A DNA stretch of 64,000 nucleotides from a candidate division WOR-3 bacterium (GCA_039801505.1 JBDRUV010000003.1:52062-116061), one strand, 5' to 3'. Positions 8,188-17,684 are shown, counted from the first letter of the stretch. Notes: generated by a model from the sequence alone, not told the origin. Translations and numbers: made by a program.

Positions 8188-9330
8188 GTGGCTAAAGCTA
8201 AACTTTATTTGTTTATTTATATTGGTATTCTCTTCTTATCATGCTCGCAAGCCCCAATAAATCCGTTTGAAAATACCGGACGGAATGTATTAGCGGAACT
8301 CTTTACCTGGGCGCGATGTGTGTATTGTCCCTATGCAGCTCAAGCTCTTGATAGTTTAGCTAAGGAATATGCTGACAGTGTAATTGTGATTGCTTATCAT
8401 CGGCGAATCTCTCAAGATACACTAAGTCCAATTTATGTCGAAAATCGCCGAGAGTTTTATTATAATACCGGGGCCGAACCGGTGGTGTTTTTCGATGGCA
8501 ATGGACCGGTGCGCACCGAAAATCCTTCAATGAATTATAATACGTATAAGGGGTATATCCAATTGGCCCGCAGTCGTCCGGCTCCCTTAAAAATTCTTTT
8601 GACAACCCAGGTTGTAAATGATAGCGCCGTAGTAAATGCCAAATTGATTCCCACCGGTTTAATCAACTCTAACAATTTACGTGTGCTATTTGTTGTAACC
8701 GAAGACCGAATTCGTTTTAGCCTTTCTGGGGCGACGGACAGTATATTTAACAATGTAATGCGAGCTATGCTACCCACCGAAACGGGTATTTCCTACATTC
8801 CCCAAATAGGGGAGACCACCAACTTTGAAATTAAATTTCCCATTCATCCTAGTTGGGACCGAGCTAACCTTAAAGTTGTTGCCTTTGTTCAGGATTTTAA
8901 CACCAAAGAAATTATCCAATCAGCCCAAAAAAGACTAATAGATTTAAATATCTATGATTTCACCCTCCACTGTCTCACCGACACTTTTCAAGTTACATCC
9001 CCCAATAGTCTTGCTGAATATCATTTCTTACTTACTAATACCGGTACGCAACGCGATGTGTACGAGATTACAAGTCAAATTCTCGATAGTGTTCCAGGTT
9101 GGGATGTAATCTTTTGTGTTCGCGGCAGTTGTGCGCAACCAGGTGGAGTTTTTTATGATACTTTAAACGTTGGAGCCGCAGACAGTACAATATGTGTAAC
9201 CGTATTTACTGGTCAAAATTCAGGAACCGAAGTTACAGCACTAAGGGTCCGCTCATTAGCAGAGCCAACAAAACAAAAAACAATAAGAGTGTATACTCAA
9301 GTTAATAAAAAAACTGGTGGTGAACCATGA
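8188..9330 (+). CDS. Omp28-like thioredoxin-fold lipoprotein
   Basis: This 380-residue protein starts at a GTG 4 nt after the previous stop. A lipobox (LFLSC, lipid-modified C19) ends its signal peptide. It then resembles its neighbour, with NVLAELFTWARCVYC carrying a CXXC pair (C44, C47) and a matching EPVVFFDGNG segment. There is no sorting domain at the C-terminus; the last 120 residues look like an immunoglobulin-like beta domain. The pair are probably related by duplication, one lipid-anchored and one routed by T9SS. Its stop overlaps the next ATG (ATGA). Confidence 0.72.
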   Translation: MAKAKLYLFIYIGILFLSCSQAPINPFENTGRNVLAELFTWARCVYCPYAAQALDSLAKEYADSVIVIAYHRRISQDTLSPIYVENRREFYYNTGAEPVVFFDGNGPVRTENPSMNYNTYKGYIQLARSRPAPLKILLTTQVVNDSAVVNAKLIPTGLINSNNLRVLFVVTEDRIRFSLSGATDSIFNNVMRAMLPTETGISYIPQIGETTNFEIKFPIHPSWDRANLKVVAFVQDFNTKEIIQSAQKRLIDLNIYDFTLHCLTDTFQVTSPNSLAEYHFLLTNTGTQRDVYEITSQILDSVPGWDVIFCVRGSCAQPGGVFYDTLNVGAADSTICVTVFTGQNSGTEVTALRVRSLAEPTKQKTIRVYTQVNKKTGGEP

Positions 9331-10160
9331 AGATAGTTATTATTGTGATGATTCTAACTTTATTTATCGGCATTATCGACGCTACACCCCTGGTTTGGCA
9401 TAGCGCCCATGTTCTAAAAACGAAAAGCTTCCTTTTCCAAACAAATTTTTCGTATACTAAAACTTCTTATCGATATGACTACAATACTAATAGTTGGCAA
9501 ATCCTGTCTAGTAACACTGCGACCACAACATTTAGTCCTGAGTTAATGCTTGGCTATGGTGTTTTTAATAATTTTGAGATTAAGATCGCGATACCTATTG
9601 CGTATAAATCAAAGGCTTCCGATCGTTCATTTGGTTTTGGGGATGTGATGATAAAAACCCGTTACAACCTGATAAACCGAAAATCAATTCTATTTACAAT
9701 TGCCGGCGCAATGACGCTTCCCACATCACCAACAACAGCTAATCCATTAATTGACGATCATACCTTGGATATCGCATTTGGTGGGTATTTATTTACAAAA
9801 GAGTATAAACGGTTCACAAGTGATTTTCGTTTTGGCTACTTTTATAATGGCACAAATAATAATATCAAAATTGGTAATCTGTTTGAATATTTTATAAAGT
9901 TTGATTATAAGCTTACACCGGGGTTAATTCCTTATGTGTCCTTCTTTGGAACTATTCAGGCAAAAAACAAAAACCTGGCAAATAATTTATTAGTACCTAA
10001 TTCTGAAAGAGTTCGTCATAATTTTCAATTAGGAGGGGTCTATAAAATAAGTAACGAACTCACCTTAAGAGTTAGAATCATTAAGCCGCTTAAAATAATT
10101 TCTAAAGGCGGGGAAATCCCCAACTATAGTTTTGGAATCGATTTTTGGTTTATAAAATAA
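9327..10160 (+). CDS. Probable outer-membrane beta-barrel protein
   Basis: The 277-residue product has a signal peptide (about 1-19) and then alternating hydrophobic and polar residues in many short strands, with aromatic residues at likely girdles and a C-terminus ending in FGIDFWFIK. This is the look of a small outer-membrane barrel; the middle (FGFGDVMIKTRYNL) resembles transporters of the phenol-degradation meta-pathway family. It is translationally coupled to the lipoprotein before it (ATGA overlap), which suggests the two work at the same membrane. No substrate can be named. Confidence 0.65.
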   Translation: MKIVIIVMILTLFIGIIDATPLVWHSAHVLKTKSFLFQTNFSYTKTSYRYDYNTNSWQILSSNTATTTFSPELMLGYGVFNNFEIKIAIPIAYKSKASDRSFGFGDVMIKTRYNLINRKSILFTIAGAMTLPTSPTTANPLIDDHTLDIAFGGYLFTKEYKRFTSDFRFGYFYNGTNNNIKIGNLFEYFIKFDYKLTPGLIPYVSFFGTIQAKNKNLANNLLVPNSERVRHNFQLGGVYKISNELTLRVRIIKPLKIISKGGEIPNYSFGIDFWFIK

Positions 10161-10178
10161 AAATAGGAGGTTAAAAAT

Positions 10179-11450
10179 ATGGTTAATAAATACGAGAAGA
10201 TGTGGCAGGAATTAGGACTTGATGTTCCATTACATAATAAATTATTAGCCACAATTGAAGAAAATTTTCTGAAAACAGTTGGCGCTCAGGCCAATCGACC
10301 TCAAATGATGAGTTATTTTGACAATATCTTAGCTCAATCCCACGGGGCGCGGGTTGCGGAGTTACTAGAATACAAACAGCAAGGTAAAAAAATCGTCGGT
10401 ACTTTTTGTATCTATGTGCCGGATGAAATTATATTAGCCCTCGGTGCAGTTCCCATTGCACTGTGTGGCGGTACTCAGTCTTCTATTCCATATGCTGAGC
10501 AGCTATTTCCTCGAGATATTTGCCCGCTAATTAAATCGACTTTAGGTTTGGCATTTTCTAAAACTTGTCCATACGCGCCAATTAAATCCTTGGCGGTTGG
10601 TGAGACAACGTGCGATGGCAAAAAAAAGACGTGGGAGATATTAGCTCGAAAGGTTAATTTCCATGTTCTAGAAGTACCACAGAAAAAAAACTCCCTAGAT
10701 TTAACCCTGTGGCAACAAGAAATAATGGAATTTAAGGACAAAATGGAGTCACTGTGTGAAAGCAAATTAACTCCATCTAGTCTTCGTCAAGCTATTACCA
10801 CTACAAACAATAAACGAAGAGCATTACAAAAATTAAACGAATTTAGAAAATTTGACCCGACACCGATATCCGGTCTCGATGCGTTAGTTATAATGCAAGC
10901 GGCTTTAAACGACGAACCAAGTCGGTTTACGGAAAATCTTAATAAATTAAACCTCGAACTTGGTGAACGGATTAAACAAAATATTTCAGCTTTCAAAAAA
11001 GGAACTAAGCGAATAATGATTGCAGGTTGTCCAGCCGTCATGGGAAACTGGAAAGTTCATTATTTAGTAGAAAAAGCAGGGGCAGCAATTGTTGTTGACG
11101 AAACTTGCACCGGTACACGATATTTTGAAAATCTGATTTCCGAAAATGGGGAAACAATAGATGAACTCTTAAAGGCAATCGCAGAGCGTTATATGAAAAT
11201 AACTTGCTCATGCTTCACGCCCAATGACGAACGCCTCGAGAAAATCCTTCAAAAAATTGAAGAATATCAGGTCGATGGGGTAATTCATTATGTATTACAA
11301 TATTGTCATGGTTATAATATTGAAACCTTAAAAATTGACAATGCGTTGAAGAACAAAAATATTCCAAGCTTAAAAATTATAACCGATTATTCCGAGGAAG
11401 ATATTGGACAGCTGCGGACTCGAATTGATGCATTTTTAGAGACCTTATAA
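10179..11450 (+). CDS. Double-cubane-cluster-type reductase (2-hydroxyacyl-CoA dehydratase HgdB/FldC family)
   Basis: This 423-residue protein belongs to the 2-hydroxyacyl-CoA dehydratase component D family, which carries low-potential iron-sulfur clusters. Cysteines lie at 77, 96, 115, 130, 145, 193, 284, 310, 343, 345 and 376. True dehydratases have two different subunits; here there is only one, followed by one activator, which is the arrangement of the double-cubane-cluster proteins (DCCP/DCCP-R) that reduce small molecules at very low potential. The natural substrate of that group is not settled. A good Shine-Dalgarno (AGGAGG) precedes the ATG, 18 nt after the barrel gene. Family is clear; the double-cubane assignment is inference. 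Confidence 0.78.
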   Translation: MVNKYEKMWQELGLDVPLHNKLLATIEENFLKTVGAQANRPQMMSYFDNILAQSHGARVAELLEYKQQGKKIVGTFCIYVPDEIILALGAVPIALCGGTQSSIPYAEQLFPRDICPLIKSTLGLAFSKTCPYAPIKSLAVGETTCDGKKKTWEILARKVNFHVLEVPQKKNSLDLTLWQQEIMEFKDKMESLCESKLTPSSLRQAITTTNNKRRALQKLNEFRKFDPTPISGLDALVIMQAALNDEPSRFTENLNKLNLELGERIKQNISAFKKGTKRIMIAGCPAVMGNWKVHYLVEKAGAAIVVDETCTGTRYFENLISENGETIDELLKAIAERYMKITCSCFTPNDERLEKILQKIEEYQVDGVIHYVLQYCHGYNIETLKIDNALKNKNIPSLKIITDYSEEDIGQLRTRIDAFLETL

Positions 11451-11481
11451 TGATATTGTAAGATCTATTTTTGAGCAGCTG

Positions 11482-12222
11482 ATGGTGATCGGTGGTCTCG
11501 ATATTGGTTCGCGGACAATTAAATTTGTGCTTTTAGAAGATAAAACACTAAAAGATTATATTATTTTAGATACCGGCGTTGACCCTCTTGATAAGATTAA
11601 AAAAATTTTAGCTAACTACAACTGTGAGCAAGTTATCGCTACAGGTTATGGACGATATCTCATTCAAAAAACATTAGGTTTTCCAATCGTTAGTGAAATT
11701 AAAGCGCATGCCCAAGGTGCTTGTTTTTTTTGTCCAAATTGTCGGACAGTTATTGATATTGGCGGACAAGATTCTAAGGTAATTCGTGTTCGAAACAAAA
11801 GGGTAGAAAATTTTGAAATGAATGATCGTTGTGCCGCAGGGACTGGGCGATTTTTAGAAGTTATGGCCACAACATTAGGATTTAGTATCGACGATTTTAG
11901 TAAATATGCGCTTCAAGCAAAAAACTCAATTAATCTAAATTCAATGTGCACCGTGTTTGCGGAAAGCGAAGTGATTTCGTTGATTACACAAGGAGAAGAT
12001 GTTTGTAATATTGCCCTAGGTATTCATAATGCTATTGTGAATCGAATTTGGGCAATGATTGTGAAGGCTGGGTATGAAGATGATATCGTGTTTACTGGGG
12101 GAGTGGCCAAAAATCAGTGTATTGTACATTTGTTACGGGAAAGGTTAAATAAAAACATCTATATACCCGAGGAACCGCAAATTATTGGGGCATTAGGGGC
12201 TGGACTATCTCTGATATCTTAA
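11482..12222 (+). CDS. Activator ATPase of the HgdC/BadF family (DCCP reductase)
   Basis: This 246-residue ASKHA-fold ATPase opens with GLDIGSRTIK (phosphate loop), has VIDIGGQDSK at about 90-99 and VFTGGVAKN at 203-211. C117 (DRCAAGTGR) and C156 (SMCTVFAES) match the two cysteines that, in the homodimer, bind the shared [4Fe-4S] cluster of HgdC-type activators. It hydrolyses ATP to push single electrons into the reductase encoded just before it. The start is the ATG at 11482; a GTG directly follows it. No electron donor is encoded nearby. Confidence 0.88.
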   Translation: MVIGGLDIGSRTIKFVLLEDKTLKDYIILDTGVDPLDKIKKILANYNCEQVIATGYGRYLIQKTLGFPIVSEIKAHAQGACFFCPNCRTVIDIGGQDSKVIRVRNKRVENFEMNDRCAAGTGRFLEVMATTLGFSIDDFSKYALQAKNSINLNSMCTVFAESEVISLITQGEDVCNIALGIHNAIVNRIWAMIVKAGYEDDIVFTGGVAKNQCIVHLLRERLNKNIYIPEEPQIIGALGAGLSLIS

Positions 12223-12595
12223 AAATTATATTCTAAATTTTATACAAACTTGACGGGAAGAAGGCAAAGATAAAGGGGTTATTTATGTAATAGCTGGTTT
12301 GTCAACGAGCGAAAGACCATTAGCGTCTAAAGTTTGGATTATCACGGGGGATATGCTATATATATATCAAAAAATCGACGGCTGTTTAATTATTGCTACT
12401 CCTAAAGCAACGATGATGAACGCGAGGCTGGTCGTCAAAGTGTTGACGGTGGTTATGTTTTAGTGTCCTGGACTATGTCTTTAATAACAGTAAGAGGATA
12501 TGTATTTAGTAAAAATCTCACGATGAAGCGCGAGAAAAACAAGTGTTTGGTTTTATTTATTATTGACATTTTCGCTATTTCTTATATAATTAGAT
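12223..12595. other. Intergenic region, possible decayed reading frame
   Basis: No supported gene is present. Between about 12255 and 12465 one plus frame stays open for roughly 65 codons with no start and no ribosome site (it contains VIYVIAGLS, kelch-like), so it may be a gene remnant, but this is weak. The right end holds the trxA promoter. Confidence 0.4.
12563..12590 (+). promoter_or_regulatory. Leaderless-type promoter of trxA
   Basis: Perfect TTGACA (12563-12568), 16-nt spacer, perfect TATAAT (12585-12590); only 5 nt to the ATG at 12596. Confidence 0.85.
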
Positions 12596-12916
12596 ATGAT
12601 TGTTGAATTAACCAATGGAAATTTTAAACAAGAAGTTTTTGATTCTACAATACCGGTCCTAGTTGATTTTTGGGCCAGTTGGTGTGGTCCTTGCCAGTTA
12701 TTAAGTCCAATTGTTGAAGAAATTTCGAATGAATACGCAGGCAAACTTAAGGTTGGCAAGGTTAATGTGGATAATGAACCGGAATTAGCGCAAAAGTATG
12801 GAATAATGAGTATTCCAACAATTCTTTTTTTTAAAAACGGCGAAGTAGTTAATTCTATCGTAGGGGCGGTCCCGAAAAATTTTCTAATCAAACAAATCAA
12901 TAAAATATTACAGTAG
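12596..12916 (+). CDS. trxA: Thioredoxin
   Basis: This is a 106-residue canonical cytosolic thioredoxin with active site WCGPC (C30, C33), the buried Asp (VDFWA) and the cis-Pro segment SIPTILFF. It reduces disulfides, using thioredoxin reductase, which is not in the window. It heads the unit trxA, TlpA-like lipoprotein, osmC, guaB and is read from a consensus promoter that places the transcription start on the ATG, so no Shine-Dalgarno is available. Confidence 0.95.
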   Translation: MIVELTNGNFKQEVFDSTIPVLVDFWASWCGPCQLLSPIVEEISNEYAGKLKVGKVNVDNEPELAQKYGIMSIPTILFFKNGEVVNSIVGAVPKNFLIKQINKILQ

Positions 12917-12926
12917 CGCGAAAAAT

Positions 12927-13445
12927 ATGAAATATAAATTTTATTCCCTACTAATTACTTTTTTATTTGTGTTTATGTTCATAATTACTTTTATGGGTTG
13001 TCGAACATCAAAAAATGCTAAACCCTCTAAAATGAAACAAACGAATTTTATTTTAGAACGGCTAGATGGAGTAAAAGTACGACTAGACCAATACAAAGGG
13101 AATGTTGTGCTGGTTGATTTTTGGGCTACTTGGTGTCCACCATGTGTCCGTTCAATTCCAGTATTAATCGAATTATATAATAAGTATAAAGATCGCCAAT
13201 TTGTTATCTTGGGGGTTTCACTCGACGAATCCCGAAAAGATTTAGAGAAATTTGTTCAAGATAAAAAAATTCCTTATTCGATTCTTATAGGCACCCAGGA
13301 AGTAGCGACTCAATTTAATATTGAAGGTATCCCGACAATGATAATTTTCGATAAAAAAGGCAATATCCGATTCCGGGAAGTTGGATTTAGTTCCCAAACG
13401 CCTTCAACGATCGAAAATAAAATATTGGAACTGCTTGGTGAGTAA
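12927..13445 (+). CDS. TlpA/ResA-like thiol-disulfide lipoprotein
   Basis: The 172-residue product has a lipoprotein signal (TFMGC, C25) and a TlpA-like redoxin domain with WCPPC (C70, C73) and GIPTMIIFDKKG. It is therefore a membrane-anchored periplasmic thiol oxidoreductase of the ResA/TlpA kind, which keep envelope cysteines reduced or serve cytochrome assembly. It lies 10 nt after trxA, so cytosolic and periplasmic thioredoxins are co-expressed. Confidence 0.88.
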   Translation: MKYKFYSLLITFLFVFMFIITFMGCRTSKNAKPSKMKQTNFILERLDGVKVRLDQYKGNVVLVDFWATWCPPCVRSIPVLIELYNKYKDRQFVILGVSLDESRKDLEKFVQDKKIPYSILIGTQEVATQFNIEGIPTMIIFDKKGNIRFREVGFSSQTPSTIENKILELLGE

Positions 13446-13853
13446 ATGGCTAAAGTCGTGCTTCGCTGGATAGATAATTTAAGATTCGTGGTTGATGACG
13501 AAGCTGGCCATTCAATTATAATCGACACTAAAAAAGAAGTTGGGGGTACTGATACCGGCTTTCAGCCTCTGGACTTATTACTTGTGTCATTAGGCGGCTG
13601 TATGGGATTTGACATTGTTTCAATTCTTAAAAAAATGCATGCTGACTTGAAATTCTTTAAAGTAACCGTAGAAGGAGTACGTGCCAATGAACATCCCAAA
13701 CGGTGTACAGAAATTAATGTGTCTTTTGAAACCAATCCGGAGGTGAAGGAGTCTGATTTACAAAAAGCATTTGAGTTGTCACGAAACAAATATTGTTCAG
13801 TTTTATGGACATTAAAAGTGCCCGCAACTATTAATTTTCATTTAAAAAGATGA
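13446..13853 (+). CDS. OsmC/Ohr family peroxiredoxin-like protein
   Basis: This 135-residue OsmC-fold protein has the two expected cysteines, C52 (SLGGCMGFD) and C117 (RNKYCSV), which in the family reduce organic or inorganic peroxides. It starts directly after the lipoprotein stop and overlaps guaB by 4 nt. Together with the two thioredoxin-fold genes upstream it gives a small thiol-redox operon. Some OsmC-like proteins of this YhfA/YP-type branch have no shown peroxidase activity. Confidence 0.85.
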   Translation: MAKVVLRWIDNLRFVVDDEAGHSIIIDTKKEVGGTDTGFQPLDLLLVSLGGCMGFDIVSILKKMHADLKFFKVTVEGVRANEHPKRCTEINVSFETNPEVKESDLQKAFELSRNKYCSVLWTLKVPATINFHLKR

Positions 13854-15301
13854 GATTAAATCAAGCATATACTTTTGACGACATCTTATTAATACCACAA
13901 AAATCGGATGTTTTACCTAAAGATACAAGCACTGAAACATATTTTACAAGGAACATTAAACTTCATATTCCTTTAGTAAGTGCCGCTATGGATACTGTAA
14001 CCGAATCGCGTATGGCAGTAGCGTTGGCGCAGTCTGGGGGAATTGGGGTAATTCATAAAAATCTATCAATCGAGGAGCAAGTGGCTGAGGTTATTAAGGT
14101 TAAGCGGGCTGAAAGTGGTATGATCCTAAACCCCATAACAATTGATCCAGAAGCGCCAGTTGGGAAAGCTAAAGAGTTAATGGAGAAATATGCTATATCA
14201 GGCTTGCCAGTAGTAAATACTGAAGGGTATCTTTTGGGAATTATTACAAAACGCGATATCATTTTTGAGACCGACCATAATAAAAAAGTAAAACATTTAA
14301 TGACTAGGGAAAACTTAATAACAGCTCCGGTTGGTACTTCACTAGAAAAAGCTAGGGAAATTTTAAAAAAAACAAAAGTCGAAAAACTTCCAATAGTCGA
14401 CAAGAAATTCCGACTAAGGGGATTAATTACCATTAAGGATATTATAAAAAAATACACCTATCATCATTCCACGGTTGATAATTTGGGCCGTTTGCGTGTT
14501 GCGGCAGCTATCGGCGTAAGCAAAGACGCCTTACAACGCGCTGCGGCGCTTATCGAGGCCGAGGCCGATGCCCTAGTAATTGACACGGCTCACGCGCATA
14601 GTGCTAATGTGATAAATTTGGTTAAACTATTACGTAGGAAATTTCCGGACGCACAATTAGTCGTTGGAAACATCGCAACTGCCGAGGCCGTCCGCGATCT
14701 GGCCAAGTTAAATGTCGATGCGTTAAAAGTTGGTATCGGCCCCGGGTCAATTTGTACAACTCGGGTTATCGCTGGAATCGGGGTTCCGCAGTTCAGTGCC
14801 ATTTACAATTGCGCCCGGGTTACCAGAAGATATCAAATTCCGATAATTGCTGATGGTGGTATTAGATATTCTGGAGATATTGTGAAAGCTATTGCTGCCG
14901 GGGCATCTTCGGTAATGATTGGAAATCTTTTTGCGGGAACAGACGAAAGTCCGGGTGAAGAAATTCTTTTAGAAGGCAGAAAATACAAAATATACCGAGC
15001 TATGGGTTCGATTGATGCTATGAAACGCGGTTCAGCTGATCGGTATTTTCAAGAGGAAGCCAAAAAGTTTGTTCCTGAAGGAATTGAGGGTCGAGTACCA
15101 TACCGTGGTAAAGTAAGCGACGTGATATTTCAGTTGATTGGTGGTTTAAAAGCCGGGATGGGGTATTGTGGTGCACGGACAATTAAAGAATTACAAACCA
15201 AAGCTAAATTTGTAGTCATAAGTAATGCCGGCCTTAGAGAAAGTCATCCCCACGATATTACGATTACCAAAGAAGCTCCCAATTACGAGAAGTTAGAGTA
15301 A
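13850..15301 (+). CDS. guaB: Inosine-5'-monophosphate dehydrogenase
   Basis: This 483-residue enzyme oxidises IMP to XMP with NAD, the committed step of GMP synthesis. The barrel is split by a pair of CBS domains (about 93-205). The catalytic Cys is C302 in GPGSICTTR, and the IMP phosphate site DGGIRYSGD and flap region are intact. The ATG overlaps the osmC stop (ATGA). Confidence 0.96.
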   Translation: MRLNQAYTFDDILLIPQKSDVLPKDTSTETYFTRNIKLHIPLVSAAMDTVTESRMAVALAQSGGIGVIHKNLSIEEQVAEVIKVKRAESGMILNPITIDPEAPVGKAKELMEKYAISGLPVVNTEGYLLGIITKRDIIFETDHNKKVKHLMTRENLITAPVGTSLEKAREILKKTKVEKLPIVDKKFRLRGLITIKDIIKKYTYHHSTVDNLGRLRVAAAIGVSKDALQRAAALIEAEADALVIDTAHAHSANVINLVKLLRRKFPDAQLVVGNIATAEAVRDLAKLNVDALKVGIGPGSICTTRVIAGIGVPQFSAIYNCARVTRRYQIPIIADGGIRYSGDIVKAIAAGASSVMIGNLFAGTDESPGEEILLEGRKYKIYRAMGSIDAMKRGSADRYFQEEAKKFVPEGIEGRVPYRGKVSDVIFQLIGGLKAGMGYCGARTIKELQTKAKFVVISNAGLRESHPHDITITKEAPNYEKLE

Positions 15302-15383
15302 ATACGTTGATAATAGAGGATATTATATCGACAAATCAAAATTTTAGTTTACATAAGATAAATTATCAGAAGTACAGGTAGTA

Positions 15384-15758
15384 CTAGATCTTTAAGGCTC
15401 TAGCGTATTTTGAGACGATTGGAATTTCCCAGGTACTACCAGAAAATGCAAAAATAGCGCACATGAGAATTAAAATCACATATATAATTCCAATAATTGA
15501 CCCCAAGAAATTATACAAAAGCCAGCCTAATGATTTAAAAATAAACCCTAAAAGCGGAACGCTGCCAAAAATAAACTTAAAAATGATACCAACTAGCCAC
15601 AATGTTAGAGATACAACAATATAGATTAAAAGCAAAACGAGACTTTGCTTGCCGTGAAACTGACATTCTTCGTTTTCCCGGCAAACATAAAGCGGAATAA
15701 AAAACAAAAATGGGATATAACCGATGGCAGCTAAAATTCGTTCTCGTTCGTTTGTCAT
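15384..15758 (-). CDS. Small DUF4870/Tic20-like membrane protein
   Basis: The 124-residue product begins MTNERERILAAIGYIPFLFFIP and has about three to four hydrophobic helices, with the FHGKQSLVLL segment typical of DUF4870-like proteins. No function is established. The ATG at 15758 is preferred to an upstream TTG because a promoter-like TTGACA lies 30 nt before it; the upstream codons fall in that promoter. It is divergent from lptE. Confidence 0.7.
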   Translation of the reverse strand: MTNERERILAAIGYIPFLFFIPLYVCRENEECQFHGKQSLVLLLIYIVVSLTLWLVGIIFKFIFGSVPLLGFIFKSLGWLLYNFLGSIIGIIYVILILMCAIFAFSGSTWEIPIVSKYARALKI

Positions 15759-15765
15759 GATTACT

Positions 15766-15794
15766 AGCTTAGTCAAAACATTTTTAAATGTCAA
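15766..15794 (-). promoter_or_regulatory. Probable leaderless-type promoter of the DUF4870-like gene
   Basis: TTGACA (15789-15794), 17-nt spacer, weak -10 TAAGCT (15766-15771) on the minus strand, 7 nt from the ATG at 15758. It is back-to-back with the lptE promoter; the two -35 boxes are 11 bp apart. Confidence 0.55.
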
Positions 15795-15805
15795 TACTTT
15801 ACTTG

Positions 15806-15835
15806 TTGACTTTGATGAAATTTTAACTATATAAT
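15806..15835 (+). promoter_or_regulatory. Leaderless-type promoter of lptE
   Basis: TTGACT (15806-15811), 18-nt spacer, TATAAT (15830-15835), 7 nt from the ATG at 15843. Confidence 0.75.
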
Positions 15836-15842
15836 AAAAACT

Positions 15843-16325
15843 ATGAAACCTATACTGAGTTCGATTAGCGTTCTATCGATTCTCGGTTGTGGCTATTCTT
15901 TACGGCCGCCGGTGCTAATACCTTACAAATCAGTAGCTTCGCCGATAGTTAGTAATTCTACGGTCAAGGCTGGTCTAGAAGATATTTTACTTGAGGAGCT
16001 AATCTCTTGTATAAAAACGGAATCAAATTTAAAAATTGTACCGGAGAAAGATGCTGAATTAATTATTGAATGCAACATTACCAATTATACTCGAACCCCC
16101 CAAACCTATACGGCTAATCAAGATGTGCTTACCTATCAAATACTTATTACGGCGGCAGTAACTATTAAGGATCGGACGGCTGAAGATGGTACGGCTATTT
16201 TTACCGGTGAACTTAGCGGACTTACTTCATATGATATTATTGAAAAAACTGAAGATGATGGTATTCGACAAGCAGCGAGAAAATTATCGCAAAATATCTT
16301 AAAAAAAATTACAATTAGTTGGTAA
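15843..16325 (+). CDS. lptE: LptE-like LPS-assembly lipoprotein
   Basis: This 160-residue lipoprotein has a very short signal and lipobox (SILGC, C16) followed at once by GYSL, the usual start of LptE proteins. The body shows the alpha/beta pattern of the family with ANQDVLTYQILITAAVTIKD. LptE plugs the LptD barrel in the outer membrane. The LptF/G gene at the window start comes from the same pathway. It is followed 6 nt later by rlmD. Confidence 0.78.
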   Translation: MKPILSSISVLSILGCGYSLRPPVLIPYKSVASPIVSNSTVKAGLEDILLEELISCIKTESNLKIVPEKDAELIIECNITNYTRTPQTYTANQDVLTYQILITAAVTIKDRTAEDGTAIFTGELSGLTSYDIIEKTEDDGIRQAARKLSQNILKKITISW

Positions 16326-16331
16326 AATATA

Positions 16332-17684
16332 ATGCCATCGAAATCACTTCTGAAGCTAACCTCAAGACAATTTACAGCAAAAATTGATAAACTAGTATAT
16401 GGCGGCTATGGTATTACAAATTTTAACGAACTAAAAATTTTTGTTCCATATGCTGCCCCACAAGATGAGTTAAAATTGACGCTGGTTGAAGAAAAAAAAC
16501 ATTATGGAATTGCCAAAATAGAAAAGATTGTAAAACCTTCACCAGTCCGGAAAGAACCATCCTGTCGTTATTTCACAAAATGTGGTGGTTGCGATTGGCA
16601 GCATCTTTCATATGAAGGTCAATTAACAGCTAAAAAAGATATCGTAAAAGAAATATTTTTGCGGCTTGGCCAATTTAACTGGCCGAACTCGATTTCGATT
16701 ATTCCATCAACGCCGTTTAATTATCGTAATAAAAGTCAATTTCCAATTGCTGAACCTCCTCTACGAATTGGTTATTTTGCCCGGCAGACGCATAATGTTG
16801 TCGACATCGAAACTTGTCAATTACATATTCCGATTTTTGATCAGATCCTTAAAAAAATACGAAAATCAATTTTTAGTTCACAGGAAACCGTATACAACGA
16901 AAAAGAGCATACCGGCAATTTGCGGCACATAATTCTTCGGGCTGGCATTAACACTAATGAAGTATTGATAATTTTTGTAACTCGAGAACGAAAATTGTCT
17001 CAAAAAGTTTATAAAGGTGTGGCTGAAGAATTTCCGCATATTGTGGGAATTTGTCAGAATATTAATTCAGATAAAACAAATCGAATTTTAGGACCTGAAA
17101 CAAAAATTCTTTATGGTCAAGAATACTATCACGAGAAAATTTTAGATTGGACATTTCAAGTTTCAGCTACTTCATTTTTTCAAGTAAATACCTCTCAAAT
17201 CCCTAATTTAATAAGAATATTACGAAATTATCTAGATAATAATACCCGTTACGTCCTTGATCTTTATTGCGGAGTCGGTGTTCTGTCAATTGCCATAAGT
17301 AACCTCGCTCAAAAAATTTGGAGTATCGAAATTAATCCTACAGCAATTGCCGATGCTCAAAAAAATCGTCAATTAAATAATACGAATAATATCGAATTTA
17401 TCGCTCAAGATGTAAAAAATGTCTTGAGCGATTTTCGTAATCAAAACATTGATACGGTAATTGTCGACCCGCCACGTAAAGGATGTGGTACTGAAGTCTT
17501 ACAAAAAATTGTAATGTTAAAGCCCCAAACCATTATTTATGTCTCGTGTAATCCGACAACTTTTGTCCGCGATCTGGTTTTTCTTAATAAATATAATTAT
17601 CAGCTAAATGACTGTGTATTAATTGATATGTTTCCTCAAACTTACCACATTGAACTAATTGCCAAAATCTTACACCATGATTGA
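16332..17684 (+). CDS. rlmD: 23S rRNA (uracil-C5)-methyltransferase, RlmD/RumA family
   Basis: This is a 450-residue class I methyltransferase. An N-terminal TRAM domain (about 10-68) precedes a [4Fe-4S] site (C78, C84, C87 and a later Cys near 162) and the SAM site LDLYCGVGVLSIA. The catalytic region has DPPRKGC and the nucleophile in SCNP. Such enzymes form 5-methyluridine in rRNA or tRNA; RlmD targets U1939 of 23S rRNA, but the exact site cannot be fixed from sequence. It overlaps the next gene by 8 nt. Confidence 0.88.
   Translation: MPSKSLLKLTSRQFTAKIDKLVYGGYGITNFNELKIFVPYAAPQDELKLTLVEEKKHYGIAKIEKIVKPSPVRKEPSCRYFTKCGGCDWQHLSYEGQLTAKKDIVKEIFLRLGQFNWPNSISIIPSTPFNYRNKSQFPIAEPPLRIGYFARQTHNVVDIETCQLHIPIFDQILKKIRKSIFSSQETVYNEKEHTGNLRHIILRAGINTNEVLIIFVTRERKLSQKVYKGVAEEFPHIVGICQNINSDKTNRILGPETKILYGQEYYHEKILDWTFQVSATSFFQVNTSQIPNLIRILRNYLDNNTRYVLDLYCGVGVLSIAISNLAQKIWSIEINPTAIADAQKNRQLNNTNNIEFIAQDVKNVLSDFRNQNIDTVIVDPPRKGCGTEVLQKIVMLKPQTIIYVSCNPTTFVRDLVFLNKYNYQLNDCVLIDMFPQTYHIELIAKILHHD

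Noticed and set aside
10179..11450. 2-hydroxyglutaryl-CoA dehydratase subunit
   Set aside because: No second subunit and no CoA-transferase or decarboxylase genes; the single-subunit reductase reading fits better.
12255..12465. Possible kelch-like remnant upstream of trxA
   Set aside because: Open frame without start, ribosome site or clear similarity; kept only as a note.
12553..12900. Frame antisense to trxA
   Set aside because: Covers the trxA promoter and coding sequence in the wrong strand; thioredoxin is certain.
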